A stretch of 64,000 nucleotides of DNA from Dermatemys mawii (lineage: Eukaryota; Chordata; Testudines; Dermatemydidae). The stretch lies in contig ML677330.1 of the NCBI GenBank assembly GCA_007922305.1, forward strand, positions 1,453,109 to 1,517,108. Reading direction: 5' to 3'. Position numbers and translations under genes: made by a program. Each line of letters opens with the position of its first letter. The stretch's first letter is position 1. The notes beneath the pieces are model-generated. The model ran no database searches. It saw only the letters and a list, made by a program, of their open reading frames with translations, and was not told the origin of the DNA. Below are positions 1 through 13,478 of this stretch, one piece after another.

Positions 1-1381
1 GCTTCATAGCTTATGTCCAGTTGGCACGAAAATCACACCCAGTCTGTAACTTTGGTATTCCCTGCCCTGACAGAAATTCCTACTACAAGCCTCATTCATC
101 CAAGAAAAATCTTTAATAATCACACTAGAAAGTTAAAAATAAGGCACATGAAACAATTGTACTCTAATATGAGTAACATTAACTGAATAGTTGGAATCAG
201 ATTAATAAATACTGTATTACACATAGCAAAAGGTTAAACAGAGATAAAACACACACTTTGGGTTTTACTCATACCAAAATTCAGTCAAGCTTTATTCTTT
301 TTGGTCTATTTTGATGTTACCAGGCACCCTCATTTCCTACTCATGTACTTGTGACTTGGGGTTGGGCCAAGAGGTCAGAGACTTTAGTTTGTAGTTACTG
401 AGTTATGGCAACCAATCTGACAAATATTCTTGGTGCGATGCAATTAGGGATGATAGACCCATTCTTGCATGTCAGTAGCTATCATCCAATAAGTAGAGGC
501 AAGAAAAGCTAAGGGAGGGTTTTCATAGCAGGAGGCCTTTTTAAATTCACACAAGCCATGCAGCTGAGGGGCAGGCCCCGTCAGCCTATTTACAGGAACA
601 GTGATAACTGAAAATGACTGTTGTTAGCTAATACATATATGTTAGGCATAGGGCATACTATATTAATATTGTATTATTCCCAGCTCATGGAAAGTTACAT
701 AAACCAGATTATGTTATGTCTTTCCCACAATTTTGTCCATTTTTCTCCATTATGTTGAGAGAGAGAGAACCCACAATACTCTGCAAAGCTAAATGTACCT
801 TTTGGCATTAATGAATATAAAACCTGTCCAAATAAATATATATTTGTTCTATATACTAGTACTGGTACCTTCTGAGGCAATTGGTTTGAAATGTAGTATC
901 CCAAACAGACATAAGGAAAGATACAGAACAATTTAAGGGACTGGTAAGAGCTGGTAAGTTGGATCTCAAGTGATGAATAAAGTGCTTTCTAACTTATAAG
1001 CAACCATGCTATGAATATAAGTAGTTCTAAGAACACTTTCTGTGTAAAGTGAACATGCTGCAAGATAGGAATTGCTTCCTGAAAAAGGCTATGTTCATAT
1101 TCTGCTACATTGTCTTAAACAATAAAATTGGCTATATTTGATTATTTGGTCTCTTAAACGTGTTTTATAACAAATCACAAGTATAGCCAATCAATTGGCT
1201 ATGCAGTTAGCAATGCTGTCAATGAATGAATAAATGATTTTTAAAATAAAAGCAAAAATAGTGTTTCTCTCCTAACTATTTCTTATTTGTTGTATTAACT
1301 CAGTGGCAGCTAAGGGCACTCAGCATCTCATAGGCTTGGGCACATTAGTTGTAGCACAGGTTCAGCTGTCTCCTTTTAGCT
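1..1381. other. Intergenic, nothing recognised
   Basis: AT-rich DNA with only short chance reading frames. I see no exon pattern, RNA gene or clear repeat here. By synteny this is the 3' flank of ENPEP. Confidence 0.5.
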
Positions 1382-1784
1382 CAGTGGTTCTCAGCTCATT
1401 TCAGACCATGGACCACCAGGCCAATCAAAACTTTTTTGTGGACCACCTCCTTTATTTATTTATTGTTGAGGCATGAATAAGAAGAGCAGACACATTTTGG
1501 TTTGAAATTTGTTTATTTCTTACTAGACGTTTGGATTCTCTTCTCACTGACAAGCTTTTCAATTTTTGGAGTGAACACGGTGTTAAACAGCCTAAGGGCA
1601 GCACCTGCTCACACTGACTTTGGACAATATTCTTACTAGATGACGCCATGGATGACATGCTGCGTGCTTGTGAACATGGCATAAAACAGCCTAACAGCAG
1701 CATCTGCTCACACTATCTGACTTTGGACAATATTCATGGGGACCACTGAAAAAGTCACCATGGACCACAAGTTGAGAACCACTG
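1382..1784. mobile_element. hAT-like non-autonomous element with internal duplication
   Basis: Terminal inverted repeats start CAGTGGTTCTCA at the left end and close TGAGAACCACTG at the right, a classic hAT/MITE signature. No clear 8-bp target duplication is seen. Inside, a segment of about 50 bp beginning ACAGCCTAA and running through GACTTTGGACAATATTC occurs twice (about 1,587 and 1,686), with a period near 99 bp. Confidence 0.7.
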
Positions 1785-4700
1785 TGCTGTATTGGGAAGT
1801 GTGGAATTTTCATATTGTGTTTCTTCCATTTTGCATAGTAAAGGGCTTCTAATGTAAAGATGAAGCTTAGTTTTAGCAGCACCATTTATAGTTACATCAT
1901 AGATCACATAACATGGGCCAGATCTCACATTCTTTGCTCACTCAGACTCCTGCTGCGGTCAGTAGCAGTTTTGAACATGCCAGTAATGCACCCTAGGCCC
2001 CAAATGTGTATTTGATATCCTACAGTATTACGGGACCAGCTTATCCTCTGTGTTTTTCTGTAGATGGGGTGAAAAGAGCAGACACGTGCTCGTTTTTGCC
2101 TTGGTTCTGCAAAACACAATCACATATTTAACTTCAGCTTCAAGTCAGTGCAATTTAAACACATACTCAATCACTTTGATGAATCAGGGCTTTGGCTAAC
2201 ATTCTGTTCTTGGAGGTAGGGGGCTATCTAAAAAGGTTCATCTCCCACCCTCAGTTTCACAGCAGCTCATAGGTGTGGTCTTTGTTAGTACAGAACTCCA
2301 CAGTTTGTAGGAGGGAGCCTGGCTGGGCAGGGAAGGAGAATGGCTAGGAAGGGATGTGAACCCCTGCCATACTTGCAAAGGTAGCCCCACCTCAGATAAT
2401 GTTATGTGTTATCTACTCTCACTAAGGGCTCTCCACTGCTTTGAGACCAGTGTGTTTCTACTGTCTGGGGGATAGAGAAAGCAGGATTTGAGGAGCCTTG
2501 TGCCACTCAGCTCAGCTTTGTCAGGACTCTTTGTGCACAGCAGCAGAGGGAGCTCAGAGGTGACAAGGGGAAGGCCTGAAGAATAGATCCATGATTATGC
2601 AGATTAAGTGATCATGTATATCTGCATAAGGGGCATGAAGGGATGAGGTTTACAGATCTCCCCTTCCCTAACTGGAAGGGTTACTGTGCTGTTATGACCC
2701 CAATCAGCTCTGCCTCCTGCTCTTGGAGTGGGTGGCAGGCCAAAGCAAGGGTCTAAATGAGAAGATCCTACTCCGTGAGCTCCTGCTTGGACAGGAGTAA
2801 AGACCAGTAGCCATTATGGGATGAAAGCTGTTGGGCTGGGACTTAGCAGTAGTCCTGACTGACTTTCCCTGACAGATAAGGTAGCCCTCCATATGGAACT
2901 ACTTGGAAGTAACTAGGGATATACTGAAGATTCTTGCCCAGGCCCAAGCAGTGGGAGAGTCTCACATCAAGGGTCAGGAGAGTGACAGAGAGCTGAGCCT
3001 AGAGAGTGGATGGACAAATAACCATTAAGGCGCTAAGAACTAAGTGCAGCTCTGACAAAGAATTCTTTCTTTTGTGTTTGTTTGAGCTGTAACTTTGGAC
3101 TTTGCTACCCTGGAAGAGGATTGAAGTTTTGTAGTGAGCCATCTGGATGGGGAAAAGTGAGGGTGGTAACTTGCTTACGGGGCTGTAGAAGAACAACTTG
3201 AGCATAGGTGACTGCAGCAGTAGCTATGGAGTGACTCTGCTACACTGTGATCTGGGTGCGGGGAAAGGAGTACTTACTTCTAACCCCTGTAGGATCCTTT
3301 ACATCAAGCTTAGTTACTTCAGCTTGTTGTGTGGAGGAACGCTTGCTGAATAGTATGACACCTTGCCCAAAGTGTGATCATGTAATGAAAGACCCATTTG
3401 ATGTAGTGTGTGGCTGGGACAGAACTTAAGTTGTTGTAGGAAGCATAACTCTGAAGTCCATTGCTTCGGTGCAAACACTATTTTTAATATTTATGCTTTA
3501 TTGATAGTGGTCATATGGATAGTTTATCATAGGGCTAACCTTCCTTTTTCTTAAAAAGTTCCAAGTGAAGTAAATATGCAAAGAGACAATTGTAGAGAGA
3601 ACTATAATGCAAAGTGCATCTTGATCATCATTGCCGTGGTAGAATTGTATTATCAACAGTTATACATTTGTATCCATCCTGGTAACCCACTAGCTTAATC
3701 CTTTACTATTACTATTCATCTTACGAGCTGCATGCTTATAAATGTTAGATTGCGTGTGCACACGCGCACACACACATGGCTCTGGTATGGGGACAGACAT
3801 TGTGTCCACTGAGGTTTATTATTGACTTCAGTGGGTGCAGGGTTAGGACCTAAGTGCATTCTGGTAAGGCTATTGTACATAACAGTGTAATGCCTGTTGT
3901 AGGAGACAGGAAGCTAACTCTGTGTATGCAAAACTCCAAAAGAAGCCAATGGAAAATGTGTATAAATCATACGGCGGAGGAGGGAAGGAGTAGAATTTGC
4001 CCACAAGACAGTATATATCAAAAGAAGCAAGTCTGATAATCTGCTTGCTTCTTTGAATGGATCCTGATCATCATCAATGCAGTGGCTTTCTAAAGAGATA
4101 AGAGTCTGATTTATCTATCAGCAGACAACTCTTTGACTACTATAAACATAGACTGCACCCAAATAAGTAAAAATGATATAAAATCATTAACAGCAGTAAT
4201 TGATATAATGGGAAAACAAGATTGCAGCATCAGGCAGTCTCAGATGAGTAGCCATCTACTGTACTAATCAGGCCCAACCCTTCTTGGCTTTAAAGTGAGA
4301 TGAGATGATGAAATCAGGTGTCTATTCCTGGTTCTGGAAGCCTGCTGGAGCAAACCATTGGTGCTTACAAATTGCTAGCTGCCATCTGAGTGAATTCCTC
4401 TCTATCCAGAGGCATTTTTATAGCTGCTGGGCATCCTGGATTCCACCCCCTGGACTTTTGGGAGAGCTGATGGGGGCTAGAGAAAATTTATTTTCTTTTT
4501 CCCCCTTCTGATTGCTCTGAGGAGATCTACTTTTGATGGACTCATCATTTCTCTGACATGGAGTCATCTGTGAGGAGCTCTGTCTTAGGATGTGTTGTCT
4601 CTTTTGGTCTCTCCAAACTGTCAGTCTTCCACAGAGTCCTTCCTCCTCTGATATAAGGAGAGAGTTTGAATGCATCATTCCCAAGGGATCTGGGCATGGA

Positions 4701-4785
4701 GTCTATGATTACTTTGCTAGATAGATTGGAATGGTTTATCTTCTGTACTTCTGAAACCAGCTTCTAATATAGGTGCCAAGATAGT
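1785..4785. other. Intergenic, one short palindromic fragment
   Basis: No gene recognised. A weak copy of the dispersed palindromic repeat (core TTGACTTCAGTGGG) lies at about 3,795-3,860, next to a short CA/CG-alternating stretch at 3,755-3,776. The rest appears unique. Confidence 0.4.
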
Positions 4786-4789
4786 TGAG

Positions 4790-4985
4790 TGTACAGGGAT
4801 TCTAGACCAGGATGCAGAAGTCCCAAGTTCAGATCCTAGGTAAGCCACAGATGTCCCTTGTGAAGTAGGACAAGTCAAATAATCTACCCTCTGTAGAATT
4901 CAGATAATTCTTTCTTTCCTCAGAGAGGTGCTAGGAGATAATGATGGTGAGGTATTCACATGATTCTCACCACTGTAGTATTTAA
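4790..4985 (+). repeat. MIR-like SINE remnant
   Basis: It follows the MIR order: a loaded-tRNA-like start, then GACAAGTCAAATAATCTACC (the CTTGGGCAAGT..AACCT core), then CAGATAATTC and a GAGGTGCTAGGAGATAATG tail. It is strongly diverged. Identification is by pattern memory only. Confidence 0.45.
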
Positions 4986-5015
4986 GTATCTGGACAGAGA
5001 GAAACATCTGAATCC

Positions 5016-5039
5016 TTTTTTTTTTTTTTTTTTTTTTTT
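5016..5039. repeat. (T)24 homopolymer
   Basis: 24 consecutive T followed by G. It could be the tail of a minus-strand retroposon, but no recognisable body adjoins it. Confidence 0.9.
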
Positions 5040-7190
5040 GTCTTTAGGCACCCAAGTTTGAAAACATTGCCACAGTGCACACGTTCAGCATGTTTGCTTT
5101 TTCAGGATGCATAAACTTTGCTGTTTCAAACCCAAATTTCTTCACAAAGGCTAAGCATACAGTCCTCATTGATGACTACAAACATGAAGTGTTAAATCAA
5201 AGCCCCAGCTTTTAAATATGGGGGTAAAAACATCTGAAAAGTTCCTTAGCAGCTGAAAACTTGTCTGATGTCCAGAAAATTTTAACTAAACAACAACCAT
5301 GAAATATCTCTGCCAAGAGAATAACAAAACTGCTAAGTAACTGTAGATGATCATTTCATTCTAAATGCCTATCTCAACCACAACTACACCATCATTTCTG
5401 AGACACTCACATACATAGAGACAGATTTATGTTAATTCATTCATCTCACTCATTATCTAAAACATTGAGTATGAGTATAGCATAACTCTCCTTGAAACAC
5501 TAGATTTATTTGGACAAGTGTTTGCTGATTGCATTACATGTAAGTAGCAGAGTGAAGCAGGCCAGTTGACCCAAATAAATGTAAACAGGGTAACTCCATA
5601 GTTTAAAGAAAGTAATACCATGTGTGACTTATACTTCATCCCTTTGTCAAGTGATGTTGGACAGGCTAGAAATGTTCATTAACATTTTAGTTTCCACATG
5701 GAAACCAAGGCAGTTATATAGAGGCTCTTCTTAAGGAACTGCCACATTGGCAGAGGTGCCAACTTTTCACTTTCCTGCGGGTGGTCTGCTGCAAAATTCC
5801 CCAAAGGCTGAGGATCCAGACCTGGCTTGGGCATCCCTTTAAACTGAAGTGTTTAAAAGATTTTTATATGTGATCTAAGATGTTTTCAAGAAATAGAGGT
5901 TCATATTTAACTATCACAGTTTTGTGGTGGTAGGGTGGATTTCCATTACAAAAATCTTAAGGGGCAATCAGCACATTCCATATTCAACAACTACATAATC
6001 ACACTTTTTTCCCCTTTGACCCTAGTGCAACATTGCAGAGTCTCCTTGGATTCCAATCTCTTCTCCTCTCATTTGCTTTGCTTTTAGGTAGAAATTTCCA
6101 GAGGCCAGGTTTTGCTACCATTACTCACAATGAACAGAACTTATCTCCATGATCAGTGCCATTGATTTCTTTGGGACTACTTGCATAGCAAAGGTACTAC
6201 TCAACATGAGTAAGGATGGAGGAATCAGGTCCTAGGTTAACTTTAAACACAGTATTAAAAATACTAGGGGTTCTATTTTGCTTATTCTGTGTATGCAGGT
6301 TCCTGATCAATATCAATGGGAGTTCATACAGAACTAATGATCTACATATCAATTGCACATGTCAGTGTAACATATATTCCTTTGGTGTGATGATTTTTTT
6401 TCCTTTTATATAACATTCCGATACCTATGGCAATAAAGGGGTGGCAAACATTTAAGTCACACAACAAATGAATGTTCTAAGTTCTGTTTGCATATGAATT
6501 CCGGGGAGGTACACTGCTTAGCAGAATTATGGGGTCGAGCATGGCAGATCTATGCACATCTGACTTATTCATGTGCATACCTAATTATCGTAGTTAGCCG
6601 ATCATAATGATCCATGGTCTTCCATGTTGGAAAAACAATGGAAAACTGTAGATCTCTGCTCCAGAGCAGAAACGTGCAGTCTGTGTTGAATTTCTCAGTT
6701 GTTCTCCACACAGAATGGCCTGAGGATTCAGCCCCTCAAGCCTACAGAACTTAGGAGCTGCTAGAAGACAGAGCCATCTGGTCTTACCTACTTGAAAGAG
6801 AATCCCCCAAAAGCTGGCTGCCTGCACAATGCTCTCTGGGCAGGGTGTCTATACTGCCGAGGAAGGAGGCGAATGAGTAATTGCATATGTGTTTGCAATA
6901 ACTGATGCTTTTTGCCCTGTGGCCTTTGTGTTTGCATATGTAAAATGTGCTCAAGAACCTTTTGCCACACTCCCAAATTGCAAATTGGGAGTTCTTTTTT
7001 GAGACTTGCCTTCACAAATCCTTTGTTCAAAATCTTCATCATCAGGGATAGTGCTGGTGATGCAGCACCAGAATTTCTTTTACCACTCCTGAGCTGTAAT
7101 AGCAGCTCCTCCAGAGCTGCTGTGGTGCTCCATGGTGGCAAAAGAAGATTCTACTCTCTTGACCGCTACAGAGAACCCCTGTGCAAGGCG
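5040..7190. other. Intergenic, nothing firmly recognised
   Basis: No gene. Overlapping open frames on both strands around 6,788-7,229 have no family resemblance. A weak palindromic-family fragment (GACTACTTGCAT..ATGAGTAAGGATGGAGGAATC) is at about 6,160-6,240. Confidence 0.4.
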
Positions 7191-7460
7191 TCTTTATTTA
7201 TTTATTTATTGTTATTACAAATATGGTAATTGTACCTAAAGGGCCCAGTAAAGTCTGGTTCCCCATTGTGCTAAGCAATCTACAAGCACAAGGTCAGAGA
7301 GCCCTACCTGGAGTAGTTCATAGCCTAAACAGGCAAGACTGATTGTTGAAGGGAAACAGAGTCAGAGAGAGAGAAAGTGACTTGCCCAAGGTGACAGAGA
7401 ACATCAGTGGCAGAACTAGGACTAGACCTCAGTTCTCCTATCTGCTGCCCTATGAGGTCT
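7191..7460 (-). repeat. MIR/CORE-SINE-like remnant
   Basis: Read on the minus strand it has the TTGGGCAAGTCACTTTC core, a block reading AGCACAATGGGG, and an A/T-rich AATAAATAAATAAA tail (7,192-7,211 as TTTA repeats on the plus strand). This order is typical of old SINEs in sauropsid genomes. Confidence 0.5.
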
Positions 7461-8109
7461 TTGTAAAGGGCTCTAGGATCTGGTCTTTAGAAATGTATAT
7501 GCTATTAGCTGCAATACAATTATAAAAATAATAAAATACATGTAATAGCCTGATTCAATTTATAGAATAAACATGAACATTCTGATATTAGGGGCTGATT
7601 CTGGAGAACTACTGATTTGAATTAGACTATTTCTGTGATGAAAGTTTGCTGGGCTGGGCCCTTGTTTTAAAAATATTTGTTTAAATAAAGCATAATTATT
7701 ATGAAGTCAATGATTTTGCACTCAGAAAGGGATGGTTCATGAACATAATCTTGGATATAACAAGGAAAAAAGAACTAACTTTTTGAAAGTTTGTGTGTGT
7801 ATACAGAGTAACATTTAGTCACAGCTGCTACATTTGAAAGAGGAAAAACCTGAGAGAACCATTAACTCTATGGCGCATCAGCAATCTGAGATATCTTTGT
7901 CCTCTGCTAAATGATTAGCTCAAAGCAATGCCTATTCTTGCATTTCCATCCCAAGCAAATCCTACAGACAAACACTCTAATAGCTATTATAAAATAAAGA
8001 ATCCTTCATACATAACAATTTTACAACAGTGGAAAATCAGACTCATCTTTATTACCCACAAGAACAATGTTTATTTTTCATTCATTTTTTAAATGTTTTT
8101 ACGGCAACA

Positions 8110-8290
8110 GTTACCAAACAGTTGAAAGTAATAGTGGAAGAGAGCATAAATCACAGGAGAAAGAGTTAGGATACCTGAATTCTATTCTTGCCCTGCCATT
8201 TCTTTGCTTTATGATCTTAGGTGTGAAGCTTAACAGCTGTGGGCCTCACTTACCCATATGTAAAATGTCCATAATTCCTAACTCTCAGAG
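8110..8290 (+). repeat. MIR-like SINE remnant
   Basis: It contains GAATTCTATTCTTGCCCTGC, then a TATGATCTTAGGTGTGAAGC block and CCCATATGTAAAATG, matching the MIR progression from CCCGGCTCTGCCAC to TCTGTAAAATGGGG. Confidence 0.55.
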
Positions 8291-8629
8291 GAATGGATTT
8301 CTTCCCCACCCCAACAACCATAGAAACCGCATTGGGAGGGGCTCATGGGAAGGAATCTCTTTGTGATGATCTTACCAAGTGGTTCCACTGTGGGGCTTTT
8401 CCCCATCTCTGATGCAGAATTACTAGACTCTGGGTTCCTACAAACCAGGAGAATGCCAAGGGATCCATAAAAAACATAGCATCATCCACTTGGGGACCTG
8501 TGCCTCCACAAATGTGTGGTCCCTGTAGGGCCCTTGACAGCACAGCTTGATTGGAAGTGCACTCCCAAGGCCTCTCCTGATCATGGCTGCCACCAGGTAC
8601 TCTGTGAAAATCAGTTCCTAGGTGTCTTG

Positions 8630-8775
8630 AATGACACAGTCAAAATTAGTGAAAACTTTTGACCTTAATCTCTTTCTGCCTCAGCTCTCCATTTTATAAT
8701 GAGGCTACTATCCTCTCCCTTGACAGGCATGTTGAGAAAATAAATCAATTTAATCTTTGTGAAGTACTCTGATAT
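8630..8775 (+). repeat. MIR-like SINE 3' part
   Basis: TGCCTCAGCTCTCCATTTTA followed by AATGAGGCTACTATCCTC and TTTGTGAAGTACTCTGATA is the recognisable 3' half of a MIR. It is probably a second copy close to the preceding one. Confidence 0.55.
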
Positions 8776-9970
8776 GGTAACAATGAGCACTGCAGTGTGC
8801 AGCAAAGAAGGTCTAAGGCCACACACTGAACAATGAGGATAATGGGCAATTATTCAGTATTTTACTTTAAGTGAGCACCATCCAGTGTGGGCACTGAATG
8901 AGGCAGAAGTCCTGTAGAAAAAAATAATAATTAAAGACTATATCCTAATGCATATGTACAAGGAGGCTGAATTAAGATTGCACAGGCAATTTTAATTCTG
9001 GAATGTCCTAACTTTGTGAGTGTTTGTTAAAAAACACTTATAAAGTCATAGTGTTTTTTAATGTAATGTATATGGGCTTTGAGAGCCACCTCATAAGAAA
9101 ATATAGTTGCTGACTGAAAGAGTTGATATTTTATTTCAGACTAGAACTGGTGAGAATAAATTTCATTTTTCTTCAATTTTTGTATTGAAATATTCATTCC
9201 ACAGGTTTTGGAAACAAAGGATTTGTTTGTTCAGCATTTTTAGGTGATTAAAAATTCCTAAACCAAAGTCTCCCAGTTCTTATGTTTTCTCCCTCCTTAT
9301 CCTTCCTCCTCCTCCTCATGTTTTCCCCTTTTCTCCTTATTAATTATTTTCCCCACTAATTTCGCTACTGAAAAGAGGGGAAACCCAAAAAACCTTGGAA
9401 AAAAAATGATTTTTTTCCTCAGTTTTTCAAAAACATCCCTGAAAATGTTGAAAAACATTTCACGTTTTTTATTCAAAAGCCACTTGTTAATATAAAACAC
9501 TTTTTATTTTGTTCTTGAAGTTGTATCAAACAGAGCTGTCAATCAAGCAAGAATATAGCAATAGTTTTTTTTTAAAAAAAGGCTTTGTAGAGGTAGTGTG
9601 ATTGCAGTAGCAATGGTAGGTTGCTTGATTCACGAGAAGGGAAATGGTAAAGTACAACCCCACTTAGTTGACTGTTTCTGGATATCCAAAATATCCAGGT
9701 GATCAGGAGAGATGTTGAATAAGTGGTGCACATCAGCTGTAACTAAGATTCAGATGAGATAGACTTCCAGATACATGGGGGTTTTATAATATAACATGCT
9801 TCAGATGAATACATTCAAGAAGGCACAAGTGTGTTATCTTGGGCACTTGACTTATTTTTAAACACTTATCTAGTCAGCCTGCCAAGTTTTCAGATATGAG
9901 CTCAAGCAAAATTCTTAAGCCCTGCACTTTATAACTGCAAAATGTTTGTCTTTCTTGGGAAACATATTAC
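8776..9970. other. Intergenic; possible T-rich TIR-family fragment
   Basis: No gene. The stretch from 9,240 to 9,535 is rich in TTTTTC/GAAAAA and ends near CAGAGCTGTC, resembling the end of the AGAGCTG-ended element at 16,111. Assignment is tentative. Confidence 0.3.
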
Positions 9971-9972
9971 TT

Positions 9973-10165
9973 AGACCTTGCCTACACACAACAGTAGTAC
10001 TGCTTTAACTACACTGTTAAAGTGATACAACCTCTCTAATGTGGATGCAGTTGTATTAGGATAACTAATTCATCTATTGGGAAAGGAATAACTTGTATTG
10101 TTATAAGTGCCTTTATATTGGGATCATTGCATCCACAATGAGGGTTGTCCTAATATAACTATTTA
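9973..10165 (+). repeat. Partial TCTACAC-ended MITE
   Basis: Starts AGACCTTGCCTACACA and contains AATGTGGATGCAGTTGTATT and later GCATCCACAATGAGGG in opposite sense. This imperfect internal palindrome is shared with the element at 55,535. The right terminus is not clear. Confidence 0.45.
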
Positions 10166-10871
10166 TAAGTAGTATAGTTTATAAATAATATAACCATTTC
10201 AGGAAAAGTTTTCAGTTCCTTGTTGTTACAAACCTACTAATTCTTCAGCCTCCCTTGAGTCAGCCAGGAAAAACTGGCTAGCCAATACCTCAAATTCAGA
10301 TATAAAATACAAAGAATCTCAGGCCTTCTTTGTGTATAACAGGCAGCAGAGAGCACAAATCCATTTTCTTCCCCCTTTGCAGGTTACCTTTAAGAACAGA
10401 ATGGATGCCTTAAATATGCATTCCCTTGGGTTTGCCACACTTTTAAAATTTTTCCATAGTAGCACAGAAAAGACCTTCACTCCAATCTGTAACAGAGTTA
10501 ACCATTGCACTGCTGTGCTTTTCCTTTCAGATGATTATATTTCAGTCTACCTGTGCAGTATAATTTCCTGGATCTGACACAGTATATTGAAGGAGCCCAG
10601 AAACAAGAAATGTTATGGCCCTTCATATAATCAATGTAATACCTTCTGAGGAGTAACAGGCATTTTGTACCAGTCCATCCTGTGGAGATGTAATATATCA
10701 AAAAGTTCAATAACAACATTAAAAAGCTCTGATTTCTGTTCATACAGGCAACAACAAACACAAAATCTGCTATGACTGCTACCAACAACTATAAAATAGC
10801 TCTTCTGTAATATCATATAATCTGAAGAGATTATGATATTAATGTGCATAAAACATTAACGCTTTTCTGGG

Positions 10872-11035
10872 CTCTGATCCTGCAAGCTGTTGGGTGGGGT
10901 GACATGGAGTCCCACTAGTGGGGCTCTGTGCGAATGTAAGGGTCTGCCTGTATGGATTAGATTGCAAGGCTGGGCCTGGCAGCCTTATCCAAACCCCTTT
11001 GACTTCAGTGGGCTTTGGCTCAGGCCTTTTATGAG
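10872..11035. repeat. Palindromic dispersed repeat, diverged
   Basis: Begins CTGATCCTGCAAGCTGTTGG and contains TTTGACTTCAGTGGGC, the hallmarks of a family found repeatedly in this window (near-palindromes with a CCATTGACTTCAATGG-type centre). Confidence 0.5.
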
Positions 11036-11539
11036 CATATGAAATGTTAATGTTCAGCTAATCCGACAATTTCAGCTCTTTAAAGGGCTGGCTCACAAGA
11101 ATATTATTTGTAAGGGGTTAGCGCCTAGAGTCCTAGGTCTAGATCAGGACCACACTGTGCCAACTGCTGTAGAAAAGCACAGAACAAAATAGTGCTGAAC
11201 GTCTCTGAATAAAAATTTCCATGTACTGGTTTGAATCTTAATAGTTTTAAAAGCTACCTTTCTTTTTTAATTTTGAGAAGTAAACAAGCAACCCTGCTTT
11301 TGAGCTGGGACCTTATGTGTCAACGGGCCGCGCCAAATGATTGTTTACTGATGAGTCATAAACTCTTACCATTAAACAGAGAGTTTATAATGAAAATGTT
11401 GACAGATCATGAGCTCCAGTATCACTTCTAAGAAACCTGTCTGATGCATCTTGGAATTTATTTCCATTTATAACCTCAACACAAAACCCCAGACAAATAA
11501 AGAGTGTGTGTATGTGCATGTGTGCACTTGTCTACATAA

Positions 11540-12720
11540 ATCTGTGTTTTAAATAAAGATGAAACTTCCTGTCAAGTTTCAGCAGAGTGACTTTTCGCAG
11601 CAGAATTGCTGGAAAAGCAGGAGTTTCTAATGGAAATGAAGATACTCCTATAAACTGCATAAGTCTTAACAGGCCAGGAACACACAAAATAATTATTTTA
11701 TTTTGTGAATTCCTTTTCTATTTATAAGCAATTGTTTTAAAAGTTCTGAAATCTTTCAAACTAATGCTGCATTGTCACTGAGATGTTCCCTGTGCTGTTT
11801 GTCTTCCCCTAAGGTGCATACTTGCTTTAGAAATGTCTTCTGATGTTTGACCCATCAGTCCCCTTGCTAAGTGTTGAGCTAAAACTGATTAATATTTCAA
11901 AATAAATTGCTCCCTCTAGTGAGATCACAACAGTACTGATGTCTGGCAGCAATGACTAAATTGCTTGTGTTTTGCTGTATGAGCTGATTATATATTTTAT
12001 TTGTTATAGACACAATCCTGCACATCTTATTCAGACAAAACTCACATTGATTTCAGTAAGAGTTTTGCTCAAGCAAGGAGTGGATAATAGGGTTTTATTT
12101 AAGATTATTTTATTTACAAAAGTTTATTCTTTTCACCTCATCTCAATACATTAGGGCTTGTGTGAAACACCACTAAAACCTTCCCTTAAATAACATGTCA
12201 ATTAACAAGAAGACCTTTGAAGAACCATAATAGCTAACACCCTGCTAAAGGCTTTCCTATGGATAAACTTCACATTAGATACAAACAGCAGTCATTAAAA
12301 TCCACTTCATTTCTTTTATCACAGAGAAAAGTTAAAATAAAAAAAAACAATTTTGAGGTAGAATCTGGTCAAATTTAACAAAACATATGGTCTATGCTCA
12401 CATTCCTTTCCCTTCCCTTATTTTTTTAAATAGAAAACTAATCTAGAATAACTATTTTAAAAATGCCTGAGCAAGTCATTAAATTAACCAGAACTACAGC
12501 AACAGCAAAAATCAATTCTGTTTAGGTTCTTATTCCATGAATTAGGACACTTAACAAGGCAACTAATATGTATTATAATTTTAATAGTGTGTTGCCCTTT
12601 TGATTAGGTAGCACTAATCTGGAAATGCTCAGCAGCAGCTCTTCAATGCAGTGGTAGACCTTTTGTCTGCCAAGTCTCATAAATGAATAATTAGCAGCGT
12701 TATCATAGAGTTGGGCATAC
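11540..12720. promoter_or_regulatory. Candidate non-coding regulatory interval
   Basis: Mostly non-repetitive AT-rich DNA with no long ORF, apart from a diverged palindromic repeat at about 12,003-12,075. It holds several homeodomain-type cores, such as ATGAATAATTAGC near 12,680 and AATAATTATTTTATT near 11,690. By vertebrate synteny the 3' side of ENPEP faces PITX2, whose gene desert is enhancer-rich. Conservation was not tested, so this is inference only. Confidence 0.2.
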
Positions 12721-13246
12721 AGTCAGTTAGGGGTGACATATAATCCTCTTCTCAGAAGAGTTGCATCATGCAATCCTAACATAAGAGGCTATCTAGAGTG
12801 GGTGTCCTTTGCTAAGAGAACATGCAGATAACTCCCAGAGCTCCACACTGTAAGTTGCAGGGCTCCACCAGGGAAGGAGGACAGTAATCACAAACTCATT
12901 GGCAGTGATAACACCCCCCACGCTTCCTTAATAGATCAGCTGCTCGCTGACTCTGGGTTCTGCAGGATCTCCTTGCTTTCTAATTTAGGGCTTGAATATG
13001 CACCATTTAAGTGAATGCTGAGCAGAATCAGACTTTCAGATGACTTCTTCCTGGTTAAAGCTAGGATTTGAGCTTCTGTTTTGTCCCTTGATTTCACTTC
13101 CTCTTTGCTGCTCCAGCCAGCACTGACCATCCTCAGCCCTCAGAGGGCATGGCTTTGTGAAGGTATTTAGGTGTTGTTCTGCTTAGCACTGTGAGGCCTG
13201 AATCCTATTTTTCCAAAAGTGACTTAAGCCTCGGTGTAGACCTTGG

Positions 13247-13478
13247 GAAAGGGAGTCTGCTCCTCTGAGGGAGAGAGGAGCAGGAAAAGGGGAACTAAGA
13301 AGGGAACTTGAGTATGGGAAGAGGTAACAATAAAGAGCACAATAAGGGAAGTAGATTTAGGGAAGATACTGGGAAAGAGGGGTGGGGGAATCTAGAAAAG
13401 AGGAGGGAAAGCAGGGAGGATCCAGGAGAAGAAGGGATTTAGGGGAAAATGGATCCAGGGGGTGGGGAAGACAAGATG
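13247..13478. repeat. Purine-rich tract
   Basis: The plus strand is dominated by A and G, with GGGA, GGAA and GAGG words repeated irregularly (for example GGAGGGAAAGCAGGGAGGAT). It is a degenerate low-complexity region. The reading frame across it (13,382-13,756) is not considered a gene. Confidence 0.6.

Noticed and set aside
6788..7229. Overlapping ORFs of 117 and 105 codons on opposite strands
   Set aside because: Mutual shadow frames with no domain; neither shows conserved motifs.
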